Below are positions 25,724-34,246 of a stretch of 64,000 bases of DNA, piece after piece. Location: positions 868,001 through 932,000 of the forward strand of contig NZ_CP088296.1 of the NCBI RefSeq assembly GCF_024666595.1. The letters are read 5' to 3'. Positions within the stretch are counted from its first letter, which is position 1. Each line of letters starts with the position of its first letter. Source of the stretch: Sphingomonas sp. J315 (lineage in GTDB: Bacteria > Pseudomonadota > Alphaproteobacteria > Sphingomonadales > Sphingomonadaceae). The position numbers were made by a program, and so were the translations under genes. A model generated the notes under the pieces. It was not told the origin of the DNA. It ran no database searches and saw only the letters and a program-made list of their open reading frames with translations.

Positions 25724-25738
25724 CTGTAGCGACTACAG
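25724..25738 (-). promoter_or_regulatory. MerR operator of the mer operon
   Basis: A perfect dyad, CTGTAG-CGA-CTACAG, lies between the divergent merT and merR. On the minus strand it sits inside a 19-bp spacer between TTGAGT and TAGGAC, the over-spaced promoter form controlled by MerR. It would drive merT and the genes after it. Confidence 0.78.
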
Positions 25739-25758
25739 ACTCAAGAGGTATTTTGGGG

Positions 25759-26175
25759 ATGGCCGCAACGGGCGCGATCCAGATCGGCGAACTCTCACGC
25801 CGCACCGGATGCAACATCGAGACGATCCGCTATTACGAGCGGATCGGGCTGCTGCCCGCTCCGCCGCGGCGGGGCCGCTACCGCAGCTATGGCCGGGAGG
25901 ACGTGGCTCGCCTGGGCTTCGTGCGCCGCGCGAGGGAGCTGGGCTTTACCCTGGACGAGGTACGCGCCTTGCTCGGACTCGCGGTTGGCGGTCAGGCCTC
26001 CTGCGCCGAGGTGCGCGAGCTCGCGGCGTCGCACCTGGCGGACGTACGCGCGCGGATCGCGGACCTCAAGCGGATGGAACGGGTTCTGGCCGACTCGGTG
26101 CGCGCCTGCGATGCCGGTCGGGATCCGGGCTGTCCGCTGCTCGACACACTTGGCGCCGAAGTGCGGGTCGCGTGA
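25759..26175 (+). CDS. merR: MerR-family mercury regulator
   Basis: A 138-residue MerR regulator with the N-terminal HTH (IQIGELSRRTGCNIETIRYYERIGLLP), the GRYRSYG wing region and three cysteines in the C-terminal half (ASCAEV, RACDAG, PGCPLLDTL). The CPLL context is like that of Gram-negative MerR. It diverges from merT across the dyad operator. The start is ATG 25759. It is convergent with the complete ardC, with 3 bp between the two stop codons. Confidence 0.86.
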   Translation: MAATGAIQIGELSRRTGCNIETIRYYERIGLLPAPPRRGRYRSYGREDVARLGFVRRARELGFTLDEVRALLGLAVGGQASCAEVRELAASHLADVRARIADLKRMERVLADSVRACDAGRDPGCPLLDTLGAEVRVA

Positions 26176-26178
26176 GCA

Positions 26179-27042
26179 TTACGGCTGTCGGGCGTGCATC
26201 CAGTCGGCTGCCGCCTGCGCCTTGCTCGCCGCGGTGAAGATCGCCCGAGGCTCGTCCTTGAGCAGTTGCAGCCAGGAGGCGATGTAGGCCGCATGATCGG
26301 GTCGCGGTTCGTGCGCGATCCCGAGATCGGCAAGCAGGAACGATGCGGTCAGCTCGGCGGTTGCTTCCTCCATCGCGAGCGCGTGCCTGGTCCACTTGGC
26401 GCTGAAATCCCGGTCGAGCCGATGGACTGCGCCACTGGCATGAGCCGCTTCGTGAATGTGGGTGGCATAGAAGCCGTGGGCGTCGTGGAAGGCGCTGAAA
26501 TCCGGCAAGTGGATGCGGTCTTCGGCGATGTGATAATAGGCACTGGCCGAGCCGTAGACGGTATCGATGCCGAGCGCGGCGATGAAGGCTTCGGCGGCGG
26601 CGAGGCGTTCGCTCTCGGGCAGGACCGGCCCCGGTTCGGGCGCATAGCCATCGACCTGATCGGCGTTGAACAGGCTGAATGCCTTGGCGAAAAGCCGTCG
26701 GTGGTCGTCATCGTCGCCGGCGTCATCGCCCTTCGCGCGAAACTCCTTCCAGAGGACGCCGAGGCTGGCGTGCTCGCCCTTGCGGACCTGCGCGCCGAGC
26801 GCCTGCCACTGGCGATAGGTGCCCCAGACCCCGCTCGCATAGCCGCTGCCATAGGCGGCCGCCCAGAGCGAGACCGTATTTATGCCGCGATAGGGCTTGC
26901 CGCTGGCGACGTTGGTCGGGCGGGTGACGTCGGCGCCAGAATGATGCCACGGCATGCGCCAGGTGCCGGTGCCGGCTTCGATCGCGGCGACGATCGCGTC
27001 GGTGACGCGCGCATAGACGTCTGAGCGTGGTGAGGCTGACAT
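26179..27042 (-). CDS. ardC: ArdC-type antirestriction zincin (complete copy, element-borne)
   Basis: This 287-residue protein begins with the ssDNA-binding N-terminal domain (DVYARVTDAIVAAIEAGTGTWRMPWH and GKPYRGINTVSLW) and ends with a zincin-like metalloprotease domain containing THIHEAAHASG (the HExxH zinc site) and AYIASWLQLLKDEPRAIFTAASKAQAAADWM. ArdC proteins protect incoming DNA from restriction. Sequence differs widely from the interrupted backbone ardC, so it is cargo of the element rather than a duplicate. The 168 bp upstream are GC-rich and non-coding. Confidence 0.88.
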   Translation of the reverse strand: MSASPRSDVYARVTDAIVAAIEAGTGTWRMPWHHSGADVTRPTNVASGKPYRGINTVSLWAAAYGSGYASGVWGTYRQWQALGAQVRKGEHASLGVLWKEFRAKGDDAGDDDDHRRLFAKAFSLFNADQVDGYAPEPGPVLPESERLAAAEAFIAALGIDTVYGSASAYYHIAEDRIHLPDFSAFHDAHGFYATHIHEAAHASGAVHRLDRDFSAKWTRHALAMEEATAELTASFLLADLGIAHEPRPDHAAYIASWLQLLKDEPRAIFTAASKAQAAADWMHARQP

Positions 27043-27210
27043 GATCTGTTCTCCGTTCTCGCGCCGGGGACCATCCCCGGCGGCGGAGGCCCGTTCGCGC
27101 CGGGCACAGGGGGCTCGCGCACCCGTCAGGGCCGCAGCGAAGCGGAGGACGGCGAAGCCGTTGCGCGGGTGCGCCGACCGGCGCAGGACTCCGCCAACAG
27201 CCGGGGTGGT

Positions 27211-29373
27211 CTACGGCGCGGGAGGGTCGATCCCGGCAATCACCGCGGTCAGGCGGTCAAGCTCGCCCTCAAGCGCGCGGCGCTGGAGATCGGACATGCG
27301 CCGTTCGCGTAAATGCGCCCTGGCATCATCGGCCGCGCGCTCCCACGCCGGCCTGTGGCGGGCGGTGATACAGGCGTTGGGGCAGCGGGTCGGCTCGCAC
27401 AGAGCGGTGAGCGGCTGCCTGGGATCGGGGGTCGTCACGCGCTTGAGGCAGAGCGCGGTCGCGGGATCGAAGAAGCAATCCGCGAGCAGACCGACGTGGA
27501 AGGTGCGCGCGACGCTGGCGAGCATGACGCGCAGGCGGGCCCGATCGGCGATCATGGCGGGCAGTGGCCCGAGCTTAACGGCGGCATCGTCGAGGGTCCG
27601 CGCGATGCGTGGTCCCGCCGGTCCGCCGAGTGATGCGCCGCCCTGCCGCCGGTCGAAATAGTCCAGCAGATCGTCAATCTGACCGAGCCGGCGCTGCGCC
27701 TCGACCTCTGCGCGAAACCCCGATCCACTGGTCCCGGCATAGCCCTCGAAAGCGGCGACCGAGGCATGCTTGTACTGGATCATGCCGGTGATGGTGCCGA
27801 ACGGACGGTTGGCGATGTGCCACGCGATGGTGCGCCGGAACTGCCGCGTCGTGATGCGCCACGGCTTGCCATCGGGGCCGGGTGGGATGACCGGCGCATC
27901 GGGGCTGCCGAAGACGGTGTTGAGGTGGTCGCGGAAGGCGTTGAGCTGGCGGACCACCTCGCTCGACAGATGCGTCTTGGTGACAGCGCGGGGACGAAGC
28001 ACCGGCCAGAGCGTGTCGCTTCCAGTCTTCCGTGCCGCGTGTTCCGACAGCCGTTCGAGCACCGTGATCGCCTCGGCCACCGGTTCGATCGTCACCCAGC
28101 TCGCCGACTCACCGGCGCTCGATCGGCGCTTGTAGAGGGTCGATCGGACGCGTTGCCGCTCGATCAGGCCGTCTTCGCTGCGCGCGATCGAGAGGCAGCC
28201 GCGCCGCATCGCCTGGACCTCGCAGTCGCGCATGCCGGTCAGATAGGCGCATACGATATAGGCGGCGGCCTGCAGCATCCGCTCCTCGATCGCTAGGGTC
28301 TTCACGTCGAAGCGGGCACGCCATGGCCGACCGCTCTCGGGAGCGATCGAGATCGGCGTGTCCATGCCGCCGACCTCGGTACCAAGCGATGCAACCGCTT
28401 CGCGAATGACATCCGGTGCGCCGGTAGTGAGCATGAGATGCATGGCCGGCTCGGCGACGGCATCGATGCCGGCATGCAAATGGAGGAGATGGGCGTTGAT
28501 CGGCGGGGTTGCATCCCCGGTGAGGGGATCGATGCGCGTGGCGCCGTTGTGTGCCGTCGTCCAGATGGGCACGCCGCGTCCTTGCCGGGCTCGGCGCGCG
28601 AGATAGCGCTCGAGGCGCGCGCGCTGCCGCAGGCGGCGCTCTGCATCAGGCAGTCCGCGTTCGGCGGCGAGCAGCCGAGCGCGGACTGCCTCGAGCCGAT
28701 CGAGCGCGACCCGAGCCGCCAGAATATCGGTCGCGAAGGTCGTGACATAGCGCAGCGACCAGGCGAGCAGCGGCGTGACAATCTCCTCCGGCATGCGTGG
28801 GGTGCGGTTCTCGCGCACATGCCGATATCCGGCGACGCGCGCAGCCGCTTGCCCGGCCCACGGCTCGAACCCGAGACCGCCTCCAGGCAGGTGATCCCGG
28901 AGATGGTAGAGATCGGTGACCACCTGCAAGAGCTGGCCGACGATGACGGGGCGCCGCGCTGAATCATCCCGCAGGTGGCGCGCATAAGCGTCGATCAGCG
29001 CCTGATCGATGCGGCCCAGGTCGAGCCGCCCAAGCCGCTCGCGCGCGAAGGCGAAGAACCGGCGAGCCCGGTTGAATGCCTGTCGGATGCTGGCGGGCGG
29101 CAGCTTCGGGTGGTAGCCGGGAAGACCGACGTTGAGGCGGGCGTAGAGATAGGCGCGCATTGCCGCCTGCACATCGGCATGTTCGAGCACGTCGAAATGC
29201 ACGGTGACGTGGCAGCGCCGAGCGTTCTCGCGGAAGACGGCGGGACCGAGATCCCAGGTCGGGTCGCCGACGTGCGACAGCTCCTCGCGGGCATGGCCCG
29301 CCTTGAGCGGCGCGCTCGCCAGCACAGGGCGATCGTCGAACGCGGGCACGAGGGCATGGACGGGCGTGGTCAT
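27211..29373 (-). CDS. Tyrosine recombinase 3 of the trio
   Basis: The 720-residue protein starts with ATG 29373, overlapping the stop of recombinase 2. Catalytic residues of the tyrosine recombinase family can be placed in YLTGMRDCEVQAMRRG (first Arg), TRQFRRTIAWHI (second Arg; the usual HxxR His is replaced) and YKHASVAAFEGYAG (His and the nucleophilic Tyr). A long Cys-containing tail (LTALCEPTRCPNACITARHRP) resembles a similar tail in recombinase 2. It is the largest of the three and ends the operon. Confidence 0.78.
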   Translation of the reverse strand: MTTPVHALVPAFDDRPVLASAPLKAGHAREELSHVGDPTWDLGPAVFRENARRCHVTVHFDVLEHADVQAAMRAYLYARLNVGLPGYHPKLPPASIRQAFNRARRFFAFARERLGRLDLGRIDQALIDAYARHLRDDSARRPVIVGQLLQVVTDLYHLRDHLPGGGLGFEPWAGQAAARVAGYRHVRENRTPRMPEEIVTPLLAWSLRYVTTFATDILAARVALDRLEAVRARLLAAERGLPDAERRLRQRARLERYLARRARQGRGVPIWTTAHNGATRIDPLTGDATPPINAHLLHLHAGIDAVAEPAMHLMLTTGAPDVIREAVASLGTEVGGMDTPISIAPESGRPWRARFDVKTLAIEERMLQAAAYIVCAYLTGMRDCEVQAMRRGCLSIARSEDGLIERQRVRSTLYKRRSSAGESASWVTIEPVAEAITVLERLSEHAARKTGSDTLWPVLRPRAVTKTHLSSEVVRQLNAFRDHLNTVFGSPDAPVIPPGPDGKPWRITTRQFRRTIAWHIANRPFGTITGMIQYKHASVAAFEGYAGTSGSGFRAEVEAQRRLGQIDDLLDYFDRRQGGASLGGPAGPRIARTLDDAAVKLGPLPAMIADRARLRVMLASVARTFHVGLLADCFFDPATALCLKRVTTPDPRQPLTALCEPTRCPNACITARHRPAWERAADDARAHLRERRMSDLQRRALEGELDRLTAVIAGIDPPAP

Positions 29374-31157
29374 GCGCGTGCCTCCGGCGGCAGATAGAGC
29401 CGTTCGCTCCCCATCTGCCGGCGCGCTTCGGCGATAACGGCATCGGAGAAGACCGGCAGGACCTGGACCGTGATCCGGGTGTGGACGCGGCCGAACTTGG
29501 CGGCCCAGTCGCTCGCCGGCAGGCTGCATCGCTGCTCTTCGACGAACGCGAGAAAGGCGAGGATCGCGGGGAGCTTGCGCGCGGTGATGACGGCGTTGGG
29601 ACAATCGAGGCAGCCCCAGAAGGGCTGCGCGCAGGGCGAACCGGGCTCGGCGAAAGGACTGCTATGGAAGCCCGCGCAGGCGGCGAGCCAGACATCCTGT
29701 TCGCCGTCGAGCACCGGACCCACCGTATCAGCCGACATCAGCGACGCGACCTGTTCGGGCGCTTCGCGCAGCGCCTGCTCGGCGGTGGGTGGAAGCACGG
29801 TCGGCATCGCCGCAGCGACCGCTGCGCGGAAGGCATCGGCGACGGCCGCCTCGTGCAACGGCCGGAGCGACGGCAGATCGGCATAGTGGCGCGCCGCGAC
29901 CTCGCGGGTGTGACCGACCGCGAAGCGGGCCATATGCCCCTCGGTCTTGGTGTACCATAGCGCCTTGTGGGTCTTGCGCAGCCGGGAAAGCAGCAGATGG
30001 AGCGGCTTCCCATCATCGCCGGCGATACCATGGCGACGAGCCCAGGCGGCGAGTTGGAACTTGGGATCGACGATGCCGGCGCGAAGGCCGCCAACGTTGT
30101 GATAGAGCCAGAGGCAATCGTCGGTCAGATGCTCGCGTGCGACGGCGGTGACGTCGATCAGGCGACGCATGAGGCCGCCGGGTGTGCCGCTACCACCATC
30201 GCGGACCCGCATGCTCTTGTGCTCGGCACCGCGGGCGCGGCGCTTCAGATAGCGTAGCTCCACCGTGCCGGCATGCGGGTTGGTGAGACAATCCACGGTC
30301 AGCGTCTTCAGGCACTCCGGCTCGAGGCCGGTATCGAGCGTGAGCAGCACGAGCAGCGCCGGCAGATCGCGCGCGAGCAGATGATGGCGGCCATGCAGGT
30401 CGTCGATGAGCGTGCTGATCGGCAATCCGCGCCGCATGCGCATGAAATAGAGGCGCTTCAGCGCGGGCTGGTCTGCGACGATAAAGCCCTGCCGCGCGAT
30501 GATCGCTTCGACATCGGCGCGCGCCCTGGCGACGACAGGGTCGCCCTCATCAGTGCGGTCGTCGGCGCCGAGGCGGCGAAGCATCGCTTCGATATCGGCC
30601 CTCGCGGCGTCGCGCAGCGCGCGGGCGACGAAGGGGCTATAGGCATCGCGCGGGGTCGAGCGGCCCGCCGAAGTGGCCAGCGTGTAGCGCAGCCGCTCAT
30701 GCAGGTCGGGCGCGATCCGATCGGGCCGGTCTGCCTCGATCGCGCGCAGCGTGTTGATGACCTTGCCGACCGTTATGTGCCGGTGGATCGCGCCCATCCC
30801 ACGCCGTTCGAGCGCGGACGCAAAGCCATCGATATGGACTGCGCGCAGGTCGTTGACGCCGGTCACCTCCGGCGCATCATCGCCAAGCCAGGCGAAGAAG
30901 TGGCGATAGACCTGAACATACTGCTTGATGACGCTGGCCGCACCGATGGGGCCGCCGAGCGCCGCCGATCGACGCAGCGCACCGGCGAAAGCGATGGCGA
31001 GTGGGCGAGGATCGAGCCCGGTCATATCGACTAGGACCGTTCCGCCATGCCGCGCCTCGATGGTGAACTTGAGGCCGAGCACAGGATCGGGCTGCGATCG
31101 CTCCGGCGTGATCGGCGCAAAGGCGACAGGCCGGCCCTTGCGGGGACGCCCGCTCAT
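29370..31157 (-). CDS. Tyrosine recombinase 2 of the trio
   Basis: The 595-residue protein starts at ATG 31157, overlapping the stop of recombinase 1 (ATGA). The phage-integrase fold is seen in LVLLTLDTGLEPECLKTL (an Arg-region variant), LLSRLRKTHKALWY, and HMARFAVGHTREVAARHYADL (His and Tyr nucleophile). The C-terminal tail PFWGCLDCPNAVITARKLPAIL has paired cysteines. The size is close to TnpB of Tn554 as I remember it. It probably acts with the other two as one recombination machine. Confidence 0.78.
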   Translation of the reverse strand: MSGRPRKGRPVAFAPITPERSQPDPVLGLKFTIEARHGGTVLVDMTGLDPRPLAIAFAGALRRSAALGGPIGAASVIKQYVQVYRHFFAWLGDDAPEVTGVNDLRAVHIDGFASALERRGMGAIHRHITVGKVINTLRAIEADRPDRIAPDLHERLRYTLATSAGRSTPRDAYSPFVARALRDAARADIEAMLRRLGADDRTDEGDPVVARARADVEAIIARQGFIVADQPALKRLYFMRMRRGLPISTLIDDLHGRHHLLARDLPALLVLLTLDTGLEPECLKTLTVDCLTNPHAGTVELRYLKRRARGAEHKSMRVRDGGSGTPGGLMRRLIDVTAVAREHLTDDCLWLYHNVGGLRAGIVDPKFQLAAWARRHGIAGDDGKPLHLLLSRLRKTHKALWYTKTEGHMARFAVGHTREVAARHYADLPSLRPLHEAAVADAFRAAVAAAMPTVLPPTAEQALREAPEQVASLMSADTVGPVLDGEQDVWLAACAGFHSSPFAEPGSPCAQPFWGCLDCPNAVITARKLPAILAFLAFVEEQRCSLPASDWAAKFGRVHTRITVQVLPVFSDAVIAEARRQMGSERLYLPPEARA

Positions 31158-32533
31158 ACGCCTTGCGGCCCCGGCAGTAACGCCAGCAGCCCCTCGACGG
31201 CCGCGTCCACCGTATCGGCGCGGGTCGCGATATGGTCGAGGTAGATATAGGTGGTGGTGAGGCTGGCGTGGCCAAGCAGGCGTTGCACCTGTTGCAGCGG
31301 GTCGCCCAGGATCAGCCGATAGCTCTCCACCGGCCCCACCGGCAATGCCGCTTCGCGCAGCCGCTGCTGGATCAGCAAGGCGAGCATATGGACTGCGAAG
31401 GCGTGGCGAAGCTGGTGCGGGCTGATCGACAGCGGGAAGCCGTTCTGTGCGCACCGCTTGCAGGCGCGGGTGAAGATCACCTCCCACGAGTTGGGGCGGA
31501 CAGGCTGGCCGACCTCGGTCAGCCATAGCGCCGCCGGCTCGCGGGGCGTTCCATCCTCGTCGCACAGGATCAGGCGGCATCGTTCCTCCGGGGTGCAGAT
31601 ATCGCGCATGCGGTCGAGACCGGCGCGGGTGACAGGGATCGGTCGGTCGAAGCTGGCCGCACCGTCGCGCGCGGCGAACTTGGCCACGCCCGCGGCGCGC
31701 TCGACCGCGACATAGGCGGCGATCTGACGAAGCAGCCGGCGTGGGACCAGAACGCTGCGTCCGCGGTCGCCCTTGGTGAGCGGCGGCGGAAGGGGCAACC
31801 AAAGTTGTTGGACGGCACCGTCCTCGCGGTCGATCGCCGCGAGCTCGGCAGTGAGCAGGCCCGACGCCTCTTCGAGGCGCAGGCCGGTGGTGACGAGAAG
31901 ATCGGCGAATAGCGCGTTGCGCAGCCCGTTGCGATCGCGAGCGCCGGGGCGCTCCGTGCCGTCAGGGGTGAGCCCGCGCAGGCCGAGCTCGCGGAAAATG
32001 CGGTAATCGTCCATCGTGACGAACCGGACGTCCGACCGCCTGGCGACGCGCTCATAGGCGTCGTTGCGCGCCGCGATCATGCCGCGACGGCCACCCTGCG
32101 CCGGTCGCCAAACGGCGCGGCGGCTGAACGGCGCGTCGGCGATCAGCCCTTGCTGCTCGCCCCAGCGGTAGAGGCGATCGAGGCTGGCGACGGCCCGGTT
32201 CCAGCTTGCCGCCGTGATCGGGTGATCGGCCTCGTCGCGGCGTCGCTCACGATGATAGGCGCCGACATCGTCGCGGGTCGCAGCCCACACGGTCTTGCCG
32301 CAGGCATCGAGAAAGCGAAGCCAGACCGCGACATCATAGGCGTAGGCGCGAAGCGAGTGCCGCGAACGGACCCCCGACAGCGGCAGGTCGAGAAAGAAGC
32401 GATCCAGATCGGGATGATAGAGCGCATCGCCACGCAGGATCAGCGGCACATGCGCATCGAGGCCCCTGGCCTCGCGCCGCTCGCAAACAGCAATGATCGA
32501 CACCGGCGCGAAACCCTCCCCCGGACCCCCCAC
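31154..32533 (-). CDS. Tyrosine recombinase 1 of the trio
   Basis: The 459-residue protein has an intact tyrosine recombinase catalytic domain: TTGLRLEEAS (first Arg), SPHQLRHAFAVHML (HxxR) and LLGHASLTTTYIYLDH (His, and Tyr nucleophile). The N-terminal part (HSLRAYAYDVAVWLRFLDA) is a SAM-like core-binding domain. As the first gene of the trio it lies nearest the element's right end, behind a 19-bp inverted repeat. It is the most canonical of the three. Confidence 0.85.
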   Translation of the reverse strand: MGGPGEGFAPVSIIAVCERREARGLDAHVPLILRGDALYHPDLDRFFLDLPLSGVRSRHSLRAYAYDVAVWLRFLDACGKTVWAATRDDVGAYHRERRRDEADHPITAASWNRAVASLDRLYRWGEQQGLIADAPFSRRAVWRPAQGGRRGMIAARNDAYERVARRSDVRFVTMDDYRIFRELGLRGLTPDGTERPGARDRNGLRNALFADLLVTTGLRLEEASGLLTAELAAIDREDGAVQQLWLPLPPPLTKGDRGRSVLVPRRLLRQIAAYVAVERAAGVAKFAARDGAASFDRPIPVTRAGLDRMRDICTPEERCRLILCDEDGTPREPAALWLTEVGQPVRPNSWEVIFTRACKRCAQNGFPLSISPHQLRHAFAVHMLALLIQQRLREAALPVGPVESYRLILGDPLQQVQRLLGHASLTTTYIYLDHIATRADTVDAAVEGLLALLPGPQGV

Positions 32534-32570
32534 CCGGAAACTGACCTCGCACCGTTGCGCCCTATGGCCC

Positions 32571-32634
32571 GGCAGCTATCAGGCTGGCCTCCGCCAGCTC
32601 TTGGGTCAGCGCTACGGCCAGCCTGATAACTGCC
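32571..32634. repeat. 19-bp inverted repeat upstream of recombinase 1
   Basis: GGCAGCTATCAGGCTGGCC (32571-32589) and GGCCAGCCTGATAACTGCC (32616-32634) form a repeat with one mismatch and a 26-bp spacer. It lies between the recombinase start and the element's right end. It could be a recombinase binding site, an operator, or an accessory site for recombination. Confidence 0.7.
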
Positions 32635-32683
32635 TACCGTGGGCGTCCATCGCCGACCTTACTGCAATGTTGCGGACGGCGCA

Positions 32684-32696
32684 GACTGTCCAGATA
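32684..32696. repeat. Right terminal inverted repeat of the mercury element
   Basis: GACTGTCCAGATA; reverse complement TATCTGGACAGTC, paired with 22606-22618. The flanking direct repeat GCGAC is at 32699-32703. Confidence 0.7.
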
Positions 32697-32698
32697 AG

Positions 32699-33531
32699 GC
32701 GACCAGTTCCTCGCGGGCATAATCCTTCGACCCGAAGCCGGTAGTCAGGTTGCGCGCGAGCCGCGACGGATGGCCGGTGGCATGGGTCAGCTCGTGCAGA
32801 CAGGTCCGGTAATAATTGATCTGCTCGAAAAAGGCCGGTTGCGGCGGCACCTGCACATAATCCTGCGCCGGGACGTAAAAGGCGCGATTGCCACCGACGC
32901 GGAAGTCGATGCCGCTCGCCGCGATGACCTGCTCGGCAACCGGCACGATCTGGCGTTCGGGCAAGGGGGCCGGTTCCGGGTCGAGGCCGGGGCGCAGCGC
33001 TTCGCACTGGGCGACGTTGAACACAGTGAAGCGTTTGAGGAAGGGAATGGCCTTGGCGTCGCCGCCAGTTTCGACGGCGCGCGCCTTTTCGGCCTCGGGG
33101 ATAAAGCGGTCTGCATAGACGACCGTGGTGCCGCGCTCGCCCTTGCGCACGCAGCCGCCCGCCTCAAGCGCCTGTTTGAACGTGAGCCAGCCCTGCGAAG
33201 GATAGCCATGTTCGATCACCGCGCCCCACAGGATCAGCACATTGACGCCAGAGTAACGCCGGGCCGTAAGCGCGTTGCGCGGGAGACCGGGGCTGGCCGC
33301 GCTGCCGTTGCCATCGGGACGTCCGGGGGCACCGGCTGTCGCCCAAGGCTGAACCCATGGGAAGCGACCTGCCTCAAGCTCGGCGATGATCCGGGCGGTG
33401 ACCTCGTCATAGAGGTTGACGCGGGTCGTTTCGGAGTCAGTTCCGGGCTTGGCCGGGGTTGCTCTTCCGGCGCGGGACGCGGTGGGTTTCCGGCCCGCGC
33501 CGCGCGCGCGATGGCAAGTTGAAGCACGCAT
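32699..33531 (-). pseudogene. ardC: ardC (backbone copy), N-terminal fragment
   Basis: It encodes about 277 residues of an ArdC protein: the N-terminal domain (NLYDEVTARIIAELEAGRFPWVQPW and RRYSGVNVLILWGAVIE) and the zincin motif CLHELTHATGHPSRL. Coding for KDYAREELVA runs up to the insertion point, then the frame enters the element and stops at 32659. The C-terminus is at 22254-22604. The DNA-binding and HExxH parts survive, so a truncated product might still be made. Confidence 0.87.
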
Positions 33532-34246
33532 CGTTCACCTCCTGCACCGCCCCAAAACCACCAGGGCCTCCCCGGAAGCGGGGGTGGGCGGCAAGATGCG
33601 AACCGGAGAGGCCCGCTTGAGCGGCTCCGGCACCCGAAGGGCCGCAACGTAGGTGAAGGAGCCGGGCGCAGCCCGGCTTGCCGGGGACGCGAGCGGGCCT
33701 AGCAGGGAGCGCCGCCCACTCCCGCGCCACCGGGAGAGGCCACCAACAGCGCCGCCGCGCGAGCGGCGACCGCAGCCGTTTCCGGCGGCAGAGCCGCCGC
33801 CAACGAAGGGATGGCCCCCGGCCGGTGCGGGCGAACGCGCGGTGCAGGGTCGGGCTTTGCAAGGCAAGGCGGCACCTGTCGCCGGCGTTGCAAAACCGGG
33901 CGCACCGCCCGCCCGAGAGGTCGGAGTGCCTGCGGGGCCACCATCAGGCGCCGCACCCTGCGAGGCTGCTGTGCGGCCCACAAAGCGGGACTTTGTGGGA
34001 TCACCCGCGCCGCAGTCCGGCAGTGTGCGTCCTCAGCCCCGCTCCGTCAGGGTCAGCATCGCTGACCCGCGCCAGCCGATCGTCACCGTCAGGCCGAGAC
34101 CCGGCCACGGGGCTCGGCGGCGCGAAGCCCGGCTTCGAGCCGTAGAGCGCGGTCGCGCCGCTTCACCGGCGTGAGGCGCCATCGCTTCGCACACCCGATC
34201 GGGTCCAGGGATGAGGCGCACCGCGTCCATCCGACCCAAGGGTGGG
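33532..34246. repeat. Non-coding leader of ardC with GC-rich repeat, copy 2
   Basis: This 715-bp stretch holds no credible gene. Its first part (33538-33790) is the counterpart of 22657-22900, with the shared word GGCCTAGCAGGGAGCGCC at 33695-33712. The sequence is full of short inverted repeats such as GCCGGGCGCAGCCCGGC. It is the 5' region of the interrupted ardC. The remainder up to the fseA-like stop shows nothing I can name. Confidence 0.55.

Larger units (their letters stand above)
22605..32698. mobile_element. 10.1-kb mercury-resistance element with three tyrosine recombinases
   Basis: The element interrupts ardC. Its ends carry imperfect inverted repeats, TATCCTGACAGTC (22606-22618) and, read inward from the right, TATCTGGACAGTC (32696-32684), 11 of 13 matching. 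A 5-bp duplication GCGAC flanks it. It holds a minus-strand mer operon, merR, a complete second ardC and a trio of overlapping tyrosine recombinase genes at the right end. Three overlapping recombinase genes recall RIT (recombinase-in-trio) elements and Tn554, but the proteins here are larger than the RIT ones I remember. Which recombinases move it is inferred. Confidence 0.78.

Noticed and set aside
27043..27210. Possible separate left end of a smaller three-recombinase element
   Set aside because: No copy of the terminal repeat or of the 19-bp repeat was found there; the ardC rejoining supports the end at 22605.
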